Shown in pieces: positions 8,027-14,711 of a stretch of 19,894 nucleotides of DNA (position 1 is the stretch's first letter; each line of letters begins with the position of its first letter). The notes beneath the pieces are model-generated. The model had not been told where the DNA came from, ran no database searches, and was given only the letters and a program-made list of their open reading frames with translations. Made by a program: the position numbers and the translations under genes. The DNA comes from UBA7312 sp002715345 (GTDB lineage Bacteria > Bacteroidota > Bacteroidia > Flavobacteriales > UBA7312): NCBI GenBank assembly GCA_964009845.1, contig CAXGIQ010000013.1:1-19894 (forward strand), given 5' to 3'.

Positions 8027-8880
8027 GCTAAATCTTTGTTTATATATTTAGATAACAACTTGATATCCTCTGCATAATATGCTCTCAACATTTTCCTAGT
8101 CTCATCATGCATGGGAGTTAGTTTTTCAGAACTGCTTGATTTAAAGCTAGACACAATATATTTTAAGCCTGGTACATTTTTAAGTGCTGATTTGATTGGC
8201 GATTTACTTAAAAATAATTTTTTTAAAAATGGGTGTTTCCAAGACCAACCACCTACATTATGTTTCTTAATCTGGACATCATTTAATCCTTGCACCTCTA
8301 AAAAATCCCCTATCTCATTTAAAAAATTCTTAGGGCTACTTTGTAAATCATCATACAACACCACTAGCACATTTTTAAACGCTTCTTTATAAGCCTTTAC
8401 AGCTTCACTATATAAACCCATAGCTAGATAGCATACCATAGGAGTTAAATTAGGATTTTTTTCTAACCTTTTAGACTCCTTTTCTAAAGCCATTTCAAAA
8501 CTTAAAGATTCCATAACATTATTTCTTGAAACATGTTGATATGCAGAATAACTTCTTTCTATCGGATTTCTTAAAATAATGATAATTTTGACTTCGTTTC
8601 CTAACTCCTGAATAATATTTTGAATTGCTTCTTTATAATAAAACAGATAAAAAACACTTGCCTCTCCTATTAGCTTTTCCTGCGACTCTTTAAAAAGTAA
8701 ATAATATTCGTTCTTATCATAAACTGCTTTATGAATTCTATTTCGAACCTTATCCTTTACAAAATACTGAGGCTCCTTTAAAGTCGGCATAAAAATATCA
8801 GGATGTTGTTTCAAATAATGATACAAAGAAGTTGTTCCACTTTTTGCTGCACCAACTATTAAAAAGTTCGGTTTTTTCAT
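8017..8880 (-). CDS. PAPS-dependent sulfotransferase (paralogue of the next gene)
   Basis: This 287-residue protein has the PAPS loop GAAKSGTTSLYHYL at 10-23 and the 3'-phosphate site ILRNPIERSYSAYQH at 102-116 (R104, S110; the usual R-D-P is R-N-P). It shares KSGTTSLY, LKQHPDIF and KEP-aromatic-F with the sulfotransferase at 7127-8026, so the two are probably an old tandem duplication. GEASVFYLF (72-80) replaces the common G-E-x-T-P-x-Y-L. It is coupled to the flippase gene by an ATGA overlap. Divergence between the copies suggests that they sulfate different positions or different sugars. Cytoplasmic, with no visible export signal. Confidence 0.92.
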   Translation of the reverse strand: MKKPNFLIVGAAKSGTTSLYHYLKQHPDIFMPTLKEPQYFVKDKVRNRIHKAVYDKNEYYLLFKESQEKLIGEASVFYLFYYKEAIQNIIQELGNEVKIIIILRNPIERSYSAYQHVSRNNVMESLSFEMALEKESKRLEKNPNLTPMVCYLAMGLYSEAVKAYKEAFKNVLVVLYDDLQSSPKNFLNEIGDFLEVQGLNDVQIKKHNVGGWSWKHPFLKKLFLSKSPIKSALKNVPGLKYIVSSFKSSSSEKLTPMHDETRKMLRAYYAEDIKLLSKYINKDLAWE

Positions 8881-10232
8881 AATTTCAATCCTGGGATATA
8901 AATACTATAAAATCCAAATTTTCTTTTCACAACTATCACCATTGCTGTATTCCAAAATATTACCGAGACCAAACTTGCAATTGCAGCTCCTTCCATCTTA
9001 TAAATAGGAATAAGTAATAGATTAAGAATGACATTTATTGCAGCAGCAACTAGCATAATATTTTGAACTATAACTTGATGCCCTGTCATCTGTAAAATAT
9101 TTCCAACTGAACCAGAAATCGCACTATAAAACCTGCCAAACATTAATAATATAAGTGTAAAAGATGCAACTCTAAATTGTTCTCCTGTTACCCCTAAAAA
9201 GAACTCAGGAAGTAAACAAAACACAAGAACTATTGGCAATGTGCTCCAAAAGATCATTTTTGTTGAATGCTTGACTGTTTTCTCTAATCCTTTGATATCA
9301 TTTGAGCCATGAAATTCTGCAAACTTTGGAGCCGAAATACTATTAATAGCCATTAAAAAAATTACAGCTAACGTTGAATATTTAAACGCTACTCCATAGA
9401 TTCCTACTTCCTCTGCATCTATCATCGCTCCAAGCATTAACTGGTCTGTCCAACCCATTATAAAAGTAATTGATTGTGCTAAAAGCAATGGTGCAGATGT
9501 ACTTAAAAATTGTTTCGTCTTAACATCTATTTCTTCCTTATACCCATCACCTTTCGAAGAGTTAATCCACCAGAACAATGAAAGAAAAAAAGACACAATA
9601 ACACCGAAAGTAAATGCATATAATGGCCAATTCACATCACCTAAAAAGGATTGCTTATCAACAAAAAATAAAGATGCAAGTAGCAACAATGAAAATGTAC
9701 TAACAGAAGTATTAAAGAAAAACGAAAATGCTTTCATATTCTTTAATCCTCTTAAACATTGTGTATTTATAAAAAACCAGCTAAAGGGAAGTACAAAAAG
9801 TGCAAGCCATTGAAGATTATCTACTTGTACGCCTTTAAGTTTTTCAGCGATAAAAGGTGCTGAAAAATACATAGAAGCTGAAAGTAAAAGAGCTATTGGG
9901 ATAACTAACTGTAAAGCTGTTTTATATACTTTTCTTACATTTTGTTTTAATCCCTTTGCATTAAAGTTGGCAACAAACCTTAATAAAGCTGTATCTGCAC
10001 CAAACCTACCTCCAATTACAAACATTCTCAAAACAAGTACAACTAATAAATATTCACCCCAAATCTGCGCTCCATTTTCGCCATACCCTCTAGTAATTAA
10101 AAACATCAACAAAAATCCTACAGTGCTACCCATAAATCTTATGATGAGAGTTGTAGCACTACCATTTATCAATTCAGATAAATCTTTATCCGAGTTAAAC
10201 TTTTGTATTTTATTTTGAATCCAATTCTTCAC
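8877..10232 (-). CDS. Wzx-type oligosaccharide flippase (MOP/PST family)
   Basis: A polytopic membrane protein of about 451 residues with some 12-14 hydrophobic helices. It starts with a region typical of polysaccharide transporters (ATTLIIRFMGSTVGFLLMFL) and has a late conserved GxVGNILQMTGHQ element. Proteins of this family flip lipid-linked repeat units from the cytoplasmic to the periplasmic face of the inner membrane. The longest reading frame begins with TTG at 10250. The GTG at 10232 is preferred because it forms a TAGTG one-base overlap with the cysQ stop, the same pattern as the TAATG and TGATG junctions elsewhere in this operon. With the Wzy-like gene it indicates a Wzx/Wzy-dependent pathway in which sugars are probably sulfated before flipping. 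Confidence 0.87.
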   Translation of the reverse strand: MKNWIQNKIQKFNSDKDLSELINGSATTLIIRFMGSTVGFLLMFLITRGYGENGAQIWGEYLLVVLVLRMFVIGGRFGADTALLRFVANFNAKGLKQNVRKVYKTALQLVIPIALLLSASMYFSAPFIAEKLKGVQVDNLQWLALFVLPFSWFFINTQCLRGLKNMKAFSFFFNTSVSTFSLLLLASLFFVDKQSFLGDVNWPLYAFTFGVIVSFFLSLFWWINSSKGDGYKEEIDVKTKQFLSTSAPLLLAQSITFIMGWTDQLMLGAMIDAEEVGIYGVAFKYSTLAVIFLMAINSISAPKFAEFHGSNDIKGLEKTVKHSTKMIFWSTLPIVLVFCLLPEFFLGVTGEQFRVASFTLILLMFGRFYSAISGSVGNILQMTGHQVIVQNIMLVAAAINVILNLLLIPIYKMEGAAIASLVSVIFWNTAMVIVVKRKFGFYSIYIPGLKL

Positions 10233-10996
10233 TAACTTACTAAAAACCAAGGATTCAATAAATCCTCTTTATTATATGTTAAGGGTTCTGTTGTATTGTA
10301 TTTTGTCACATTAAAACCGGCCGCCAAAGCAATTGCATGTCCAGCACCCGTATCCCATTCCATAGTAGGAGCATATCTAGGATAAGCATCTGCTTTCCCT
10401 TCTGCCACCATACATAATTTCAAAGAACTACCAAATGTCAACACCTCAACAGATCCATGTTCTTTTTTCTTCTCTTTAAAAAACAATTCTGTTTCAGCTG
10501 ACATATGCGAACGACTTCCCACTACAGTATATGGACGATTTCCTTTTGATAATGGCAATGCTTCTTTGCGACTATTTCCTGCAATATATGTTTCGTACTT
10601 AAACGCTCCTTCCTCGCTTCCAACATAAAGGATATCCTTAACTGGAACATAGATAACCCCCATAATAGGAACGCCATTTTCTATCAAAGCAATATTGACT
10701 GTAAACTCGCCATTACGCTTAATAAATTCCTTTGTTCCATCTAAAGGGTCAACCAACCAAAAGAGATTCCAATCCTTTCGTTCATCATAAGAAAGGTATT
10801 TCCCCTCCTCGCTTAAAACGGGATAAGGCGTGTTTTCCAAATAGCTCATTATTTTCAAGTGTCCACGCTTGTCTGCCAAAGTCAATGGCGATTTATCATC
10901 TTTATGCTCTACTGCAAAATCAGATTCGTACACCTCTAAAATATCGGCTCCTGCAGCTACTGCTGCTTCGATTGCTATATTTAATAGTTTATGCAT
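10232..10996 (-). CDS. cysQ: 3'(2'),5'-bisphosphate nucleotidase CysQ
   Basis: CysQ removes the 3'-phosphate from PAP (adenosine 3',5'-bisphosphate), the by-product of every sulfotransferase reaction and an inhibitor of those enzymes. The 254-residue protein has the Li+-sensitive phosphatase signature: Asp42 in SPLTLADK, the S-E-E-G metal site at 62-65, DPLDGTKEF at 83-91 and WDTGAGHAI at 214-222. The length is close to E. coli CysQ. Its position in an operon with four sulfotransferases, and divergent from cysCDN, fits a role in clearing PAP. The ATG overlaps the deoC stop as TAATG. Inositol monophosphatase relatives are the only realistic alternative and fit less well. Confidence 0.93.
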   Translation of the reverse strand: MHKLLNIAIEAAVAAGADILEVYESDFAVEHKDDKSPLTLADKRGHLKIMSYLENTPYPVLSEEGKYLSYDERKDWNLFWLVDPLDGTKEFIKRNGEFTVNIALIENGVPIMGVIYVPVKDILYVGSEEGAFKYETYIAGNSRKEALPLSKGNRPYTVVGSRSHMSAETELFFKEKKKEHGSVEVLTFGSSLKLCMVAEGKADAYPRYAPTMEWDTGAGHAIALAAGFNVTKYNTTEPLTYNKEDLLNPWFLVS

Positions 10997-11739
10997 TAAT
11001 ATTTAGTTTTCACCTTTTTCCCTTGAATAATTTGTCTTGCTGAAGATGTCCCAATCCTACTTACACCAAGAGAAACCATTTTTTGAACATCTAACAAAGT
11101 ACGCACTCCACCTGCTGCTTTTAAAGGTAATAATCCCGAGTTCATACTCATTATTTTTATTCCGTCAACAGTAGCTCCAACTGGTCCTCCATCATTCCTA
11201 ACGTAAAACCCTGTAGATGACTTTACAAACACATTCATTACATCTTTTACAAAGTTTTTCTCTACAACATCTCTTATTAGCTGAGTAATGCTAGCTATCT
11301 GCTGATCAGAAAGAGCAGCTATTTCGATAATCCATTTAACAACTTTTTGCTTTTTCAAACAAAGAGAGGTACATCGCTCAACTTCTGCTTTAACAGTATC
11401 TAAATCATTATTCTTAAATGCTTCGTAATTAATTACAAAATCCAATTCATCAGTTCCAAAACGCATAGCCTCAGATGCCATATTTATTTTATCATCTACA
11501 GATGAGCAACCTTTAGAGAAATCAATAACTGTTCCAACTAAAAGATTAGAAGATTGCTGCTGAATCATTTGTTTTGCTTCTTGCACATATTCAGACCTAA
11601 TCATAACAAGTTTGAATCCAAAATCAATTGCTTCCTGAACCACATTATTCACTATTTTCTGATTCTCAGACTCTTCAATACCTGCCTGCTGAGCTGTTTT
11701 TAAATAGGTTGAGTCTAACAAAGCACAGACTTCTTTCAT
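10996..11739 (-). CDS. deoC: Deoxyribose-phosphate aldolase (DeoC-like), first gene of the operon
   Basis: A 247-residue class I aldolase of the DeoC family, which cleaves 2-deoxyribose-5-phosphate to glyceraldehyde-3-phosphate and acetaldehyde. Catalytic residues are present: Asp100 in ELDFVIN, the Schiff-base Lys173 in VFVKSSTGF, and Lys207 in LPLKAAGGVRT. The N-terminal LDSTYLK (8-14) and the C-terminal IGTSSA phosphate site also fit. Some positions depart from the family, such as GTVIDFSKG where GTVIGFPxG is usual, so substrate preference may be shifted. It shares a stop/start overlap with cysQ, so it is transcribed with the polysaccharide genes, although no link between DeoC and sulfation is known to me. 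The ATG follows the candidate promoter by about 20 bases. Confidence 0.88.
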   Translation of the reverse strand: MKEVCALLDSTYLKTAQQAGIEESENQKIVNNVVQEAIDFGFKLVMIRSEYVQEAKQMIQQQSSNLLVGTVIDFSKGCSSVDDKINMASEAMRFGTDELDFVINYEAFKNNDLDTVKAEVERCTSLCLKKQKVVKWIIEIAALSDQQIASITQLIRDVVEKNFVKDVMNVFVKSSTGFYVRNDGGPVGATVDGIKIMSMNSGLLPLKAAGGVRTLLDVQKMVSLGVSRIGTSSARQIIQGKKVKTKY

Positions 11740-11759
11740 AGTACCATTTTGAATAGCCT

Positions 11760-11767
11760 CAAATTTA
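11760..11767 (-). promoter_or_regulatory. Candidate -7 element of the deoC-cysQ-polysaccharide operon
   Basis: On the minus strand the bases read TAAATTTG, an exact match to the Bacteroidota -7 consensus TAnnTTTG. It ends 20 bases before the deoC ATG, so the leader would be roughly 13-16 nt. No TTG was found at the expected distance (17-23 bases upstream), so the -33 half is weak. It is the only candidate seen in the divergent intergenic region for this strand. Confidence 0.5.
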
Positions 11768-11807
11768 ATAAAATTATAGAAAATGACTAGATAGTAAGGG
11801 AGTGTAA

Positions 11808-11834
11808 TTGCTGTAAGTTATTTTCTTATTTTTG
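11808..11834 (+). promoter_or_regulatory. Candidate promoter of cysC-cysD-cysN
   Basis: TTG at 11808-11810 is followed after 16 bases by TATTTTTG at 11827-11834, matching the -7 consensus TAnnTTTG. The spacing is one base shorter than the usual 17-23. The cysC ATG begins only 8 bases after the final G, so transcription would start at or within about 3 bases of the start codon, giving a leaderless or nearly leaderless mRNA. Confidence 0.6.
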
Positions 11835-11841
11835 TACGACT

Positions 11842-12450
11842 ATGAAGAATGCCGGAAACAATGTCTTTCCAATTTTTGACGAACTACTGCAAAAGACAGA
11901 TAAGGAAGAGCTTTTGAAACAAAAGTCTTTTACTGTTTGGATGACAGGGCTTTCTGGTTCAGGAAAATCAACAATAGCAAAAGGGCTAGAGCGCTATTTG
12001 CACGAGCAAAGATTTTTAACAAAAATGCTTGATGGAGATAATATTCGTGTAGGTATTAACAACAATTTGGGGTTCAGTGAAGACGATCGAATAGAAAACA
12101 TCCGTAGGATAGCAGAAGTATCAAAGCTATTTATCAACTGCGGTGTTATTACCTTGAATTGTTTTGTAAGTCCAACAAGGGAAATGCGTCAAATGGCGAA
12201 AGAAATTATAGGTACCGATAACTTCATAGAAGTGTTTATTAACGCTAGTGTGGCGGAATGTGAAAAAAGAGATGTAAAAGGGCTATACGCAAAAGCTCGT
12301 GCCGGTGAAATTAAAAACTTTACCGGAATAGATGCGCCTTTTGAAGCTCCCACCAATGCAGCAGTAGAAGTAAACACAGCAGAACTAAGCATTGATGCAT
12401 CCATTCAAAAAGTATTGAACTACATCATACCAAAAATTGAAAATAACTGA
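11842..12450 (+). CDS. cysC: Adenylylsulfate (APS) kinase CysC
   Basis: CysC phosphorylates APS at the 3' position with ATP to make PAPS, the sulfate donor for sulfotransferases. The 202-residue protein has the P-loop GLSGSGKST at 36-44, the APS-binding LDGDNIRVGINNNLGFSEDD stretch at about 63-82, a candidate phosphoserine position in FVSPTRE (Ser110), and the family signature around CEKRDVKGLYAKARAGEIK (140-158) followed by FTGIDAPFEAP. The length is normal. The first ATG is kept because the next Met lies at residue 34, just before the P-loop. It is the first gene of a three-gene operon; cysD follows after 1 base. No sulfite or APS reductase genes are nearby. Confidence 0.95.
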   Translation: MKNAGNNVFPIFDELLQKTDKEELLKQKSFTVWMTGLSGSGKSTIAKGLERYLHEQRFLTKMLDGDNIRVGINNNLGFSEDDRIENIRRIAEVSKLFINCGVITLNCFVSPTREMRQMAKEIIGTDNFIEVFINASVAECEKRDVKGLYAKARAGEIKNFTGIDAPFEAPTNAAVEVNTAELSIDASIQKVLNYIIPKIENN

Positions 12451-12451
12451 T

Positions 12452-13357
12452 ATGCGATCATATAATTTAACACACTTAAAAGAGCTGGAGGCAGAAGCTA
12501 TCTTCATAATTCGCGAAGTAGCAGCGCAGTTTGAAAGACCTGTGATGTTATTCTCAGGAGGTAAAGACTCCATAATCATGTTTCACTTGGCTAGAAAGGC
12601 CTTTTTTCCAGGAAAAATCCCTTTTCCATTGATGCATGTAGATACAGGTCACAACTTTCCAGAAACTATTGAATTTAGAGATAAATTGATGGAAGAAACA
12701 GGGGAAACCATTGTTGTAAAATATGTACAAGACTCTATTGACAAAGGAACCGCTGTAGAAGAAAAAGGACCCAATGCATCTCGTAACGGTTTACAAACAG
12801 TAACTCTTTTAGAAGGATTAGAGGATGGTAAATACGATGCTGCATTGGGTGGTGCTCGTAGAGATGAAGAAAAAGCAAGAGCTAAAGAGCGCTTCTTTTC
12901 GCACCGAGATGATTTTGGACAATGGGATCCAAAAAACCAACGACCAGAATTATGGAACATCTTCAATGGCCGCAAATACATAGGCGAACATTTCCGTGTT
13001 TTCCCAATCAGCAACTGGACTGAAATGGATGTGTGGCAGTACATCATGCACGAAAAAATTCCATTACCATCTCTATACTTTGCTCACAAAAGAGAAGTTG
13101 TAAACAGAGATGGGGTTTTACTTTCTAAAAGCGACTTCTTAAACTTAAAAGAAGACGAGCAATACGAAGAAAGACTAGTGCGATGCCGCACCATTGGAGA
13201 CATGACTTGTACCGGAGTATCAGAATCGGAAGCAGTAAGTTTAGAAGACATTATCGAGGAAGTAGCATCAACACGCGTAACAGAGCGTGGCGGAAGAGCA
13301 GACGATAAACGATCGGAAGCAGCGATGGAAGACCGTAAAAAAACAGGCTACTTTTAA
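12452..13357 (+). CDS. cysD: Sulfate adenylyltransferase subunit 2 (CysD)
   Basis: CysD is the catalytic subunit of ATP sulfurylase, which joins sulfate and ATP into APS with energy from GTP hydrolysis by CysN. The protein (301 residues from this start) begins RSYNLTHLKELEAEAI, as usual for the family, and has the PP-loop SGGKDS at 35-40. Also present are HVDTGHNFPE, GGARRDEEKARAKER, the FPISNWTEMDVWQY region and a conserved basic tail ending in RKKTGYF. A longer frame opens with TTG at 12437 inside cysC, but the ATG at 12452 matches known CysD N-termini and lies 1 base after the cysC stop. cysN follows after 11 bases. Confidence 0.96.
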   Translation: MRSYNLTHLKELEAEAIFIIREVAAQFERPVMLFSGGKDSIIMFHLARKAFFPGKIPFPLMHVDTGHNFPETIEFRDKLMEETGETIVVKYVQDSIDKGTAVEEKGPNASRNGLQTVTLLEGLEDGKYDAALGGARRDEEKARAKERFFSHRDDFGQWDPKNQRPELWNIFNGRKYIGEHFRVFPISNWTEMDVWQYIMHEKIPLPSLYFAHKREVVNRDGVLLSKSDFLNLKEDEQYEERLVRCRTIGDMTCTGVSESEAVSLEDIIEEVASTRVTERGGRADDKRSEAAMEDRKKTGYF

Positions 13358-13368
13358 TAGTAAGTACT

Positions 13369-14637
13369 ATGAGCGATACAAAAGGATATTTAGATATGGA
13401 ACTACTACGCTTCACCACAGCAGGTAGCGTAGATGATGGAAAGAGTACTTTAATTGGTCGTTTGCTTTACGATAGCAAATCAATCTTTGAAGACCAATTA
13501 GAAGTGTTGGAAGAAACAAGCCAAAGAAGAGGTGAAGAAGGCATTAACCTAGCTTTACTGACCGATGGTTTACGGGCAGAGCGTGAGCAAGGAATTACCA
13601 TTGATGTAGCTTATCGATACTTTGCTACACCAAAGCGTAAATTCATTATTGCCGATACTCCAGGACACATCCAATACACCAGAAATATGGTAACGGGTGC
13701 TTCTACGGCAAACTTGGCTATCTTATTATTGGATGCTAGACATGGTGTAGTAGAGCAAACTTGCCGTCACGCATTCATCGCATCTTTATTGCAGATTCCA
13801 CACATTGTGGTATGTATCAATAAAATGGACTTGGTAGATTACAAAGAAGAAGCATACAATAAAATCAAAGAAGATTTTAAAGCTTTCTCTTCTAAGTTAG
13901 AAATACCAGATATTCACTTCGTGCCACTTTCAGCACTACACGGAGACAATGTTGTGAACAGATCCACAAACATGGACTGGTACGAGGGATCTACTCTTTT
14001 ACACCTCTTGGAAAATGTACACATTGGTAGTGATCACAACCATGTTGATTGCCGTTTCCCTGTGCAATATGTGGTACGCCCACAAAGCAAAGAATATCCT
14101 GACTATAGAGGATATGCTGGTCGTATAGCAGGAGGCGTATTCAAACCAGGCGACAAGGTGATGGTTTTACCTTCCGGATTCACTTCAAAAATTAAAAGCA
14201 TTGACACCATGGATGGCAGTGTAGCAGAAGCCTTTGCACCTATGTCTGTCTGCATGACTTTAGAAGATGATATAGACATCAGTCGTGGAGATATGATTGT
14301 GCGTGAAAACAACTCACCAAAGACCGAGCAAGACCTCGACATAATGATTTGTTGGATGAACGAGAAAAAGATGATAACAAGAGGAAAATACAGCATAAAA
14401 CATACTAGTAAAGATGCGCGTTGTATTGTTAAGGAGGTAAAATATAAGATGAACATCAACAACTTGCACCGCATAGAAGACGATAAAGAAGTGGGCTTAA
14501 ACGATATTGCCCGAATCTCTATCCGCACTACTGCACCATTATTTTTTGATGAATACCGCAGAAACCGAAACACTGGCAGTATTATTTTAATTGACGAAGC
14601 TACAAATGAAACAGTAGCTGCTGGAATGATTATTTAA
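13369..14637 (+). CDS. cysN: Sulfate adenylyltransferase subunit 1, GTPase (CysN)
   Basis: CysN is the regulatory GTPase subunit of ATP sulfurylase, related to EF-Tu. The 422-residue protein carries G1 GSVDDGKST (19-27), the switch region GITIDVAYRYF (75-85), G3 DTPGH (96-100) and G4 NKMD (151-154), followed by beta-barrel domains 2 and 3. It is shorter than E. coli CysN (about 475 residues), in the size range of Bacteroidota homologues, and lacks the C-terminal APS kinase domain of CysNC fusions, which fits the separate cysC upstream. It closes the cysCDN operon and is followed by a hairpin terminator. Confidence 0.96.
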   Translation: MSDTKGYLDMELLRFTTAGSVDDGKSTLIGRLLYDSKSIFEDQLEVLEETSQRRGEEGINLALLTDGLRAEREQGITIDVAYRYFATPKRKFIIADTPGHIQYTRNMVTGASTANLAILLLDARHGVVEQTCRHAFIASLLQIPHIVVCINKMDLVDYKEEAYNKIKEDFKAFSSKLEIPDIHFVPLSALHGDNVVNRSTNMDWYEGSTLLHLLENVHIGSDHNHVDCRFPVQYVVRPQSKEYPDYRGYAGRIAGGVFKPGDKVMVLPSGFTSKIKSIDTMDGSVAEAFAPMSVCMTLEDDIDISRGDMIVRENNSPKTEQDLDIMICWMNEKKMITRGKYSIKHTSKDARCIVKEVKYKMNINNLHRIEDDKEVGLNDIARISIRTTAPLFFDEYRRNRNTGSIILIDEATNETVAAGMII

Positions 14638-14661
14638 GCACTAACTGAGTATTAAATAAAA

Positions 14662-14687
14662 AAGCCCTGCTCAATTGAGCAGGGCTT
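14662..14687. terminator. Bidirectional intrinsic terminator between cysN and tonB
   Basis: A perfect 26-bp palindrome with 11-base arms (AAGCCCTGCTC / GAGCAGGGCTT) and an AATT loop lies between the convergent ends of cysN (+) and tonB (-). On the minus strand the stem is followed by a T-rich run (CTTTTTTATTT), the classic form. On the plus strand the following bases are only moderately T-rich, so termination of cysN is probably weaker or depends on the stem alone. Confidence 0.88.
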
Positions 14688-14711
14688 CAGTGATTTATTT
14701 AAAAATAACGC

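Noticed and set aside
10233..10250. TTG start for the flippase giving a 19-base overlap with cysQ
   Set aside because: GTG at 10232 gives a TAGTG overlap like the other junctions of the operon and loses only six residues.
11740..11841. Riboswitch or leader RNA upstream of cysC or deoC
   Set aside because: Candidate promoters leave leaders of at most about 16 nt, too short for a structured RNA.
12437..12451. TTG start for cysD inside cysC
   Set aside because: The added five residues do not match CysD proteins, and an ATG sits one base after the cysC stop with a typical N-terminus.
12649..13047. 132-codon open frame antisense to cysD
   Set aside because: cysD is certain on the plus strand through this stretch; the antisense product resembles nothing and has no promoter or start context.
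14103..14573. 156-codon open frame antisense to cysN
   Set aside because: It lies wholly within cysN, has no recognisable domain, and is explained by the codon pattern of the real gene on the other strand.
14662..14687. Perfect palindrome as a regulator binding site
   Set aside because: It lies between two convergent gene ends and is followed by a T run on the minus strand, which a terminator explains fully.
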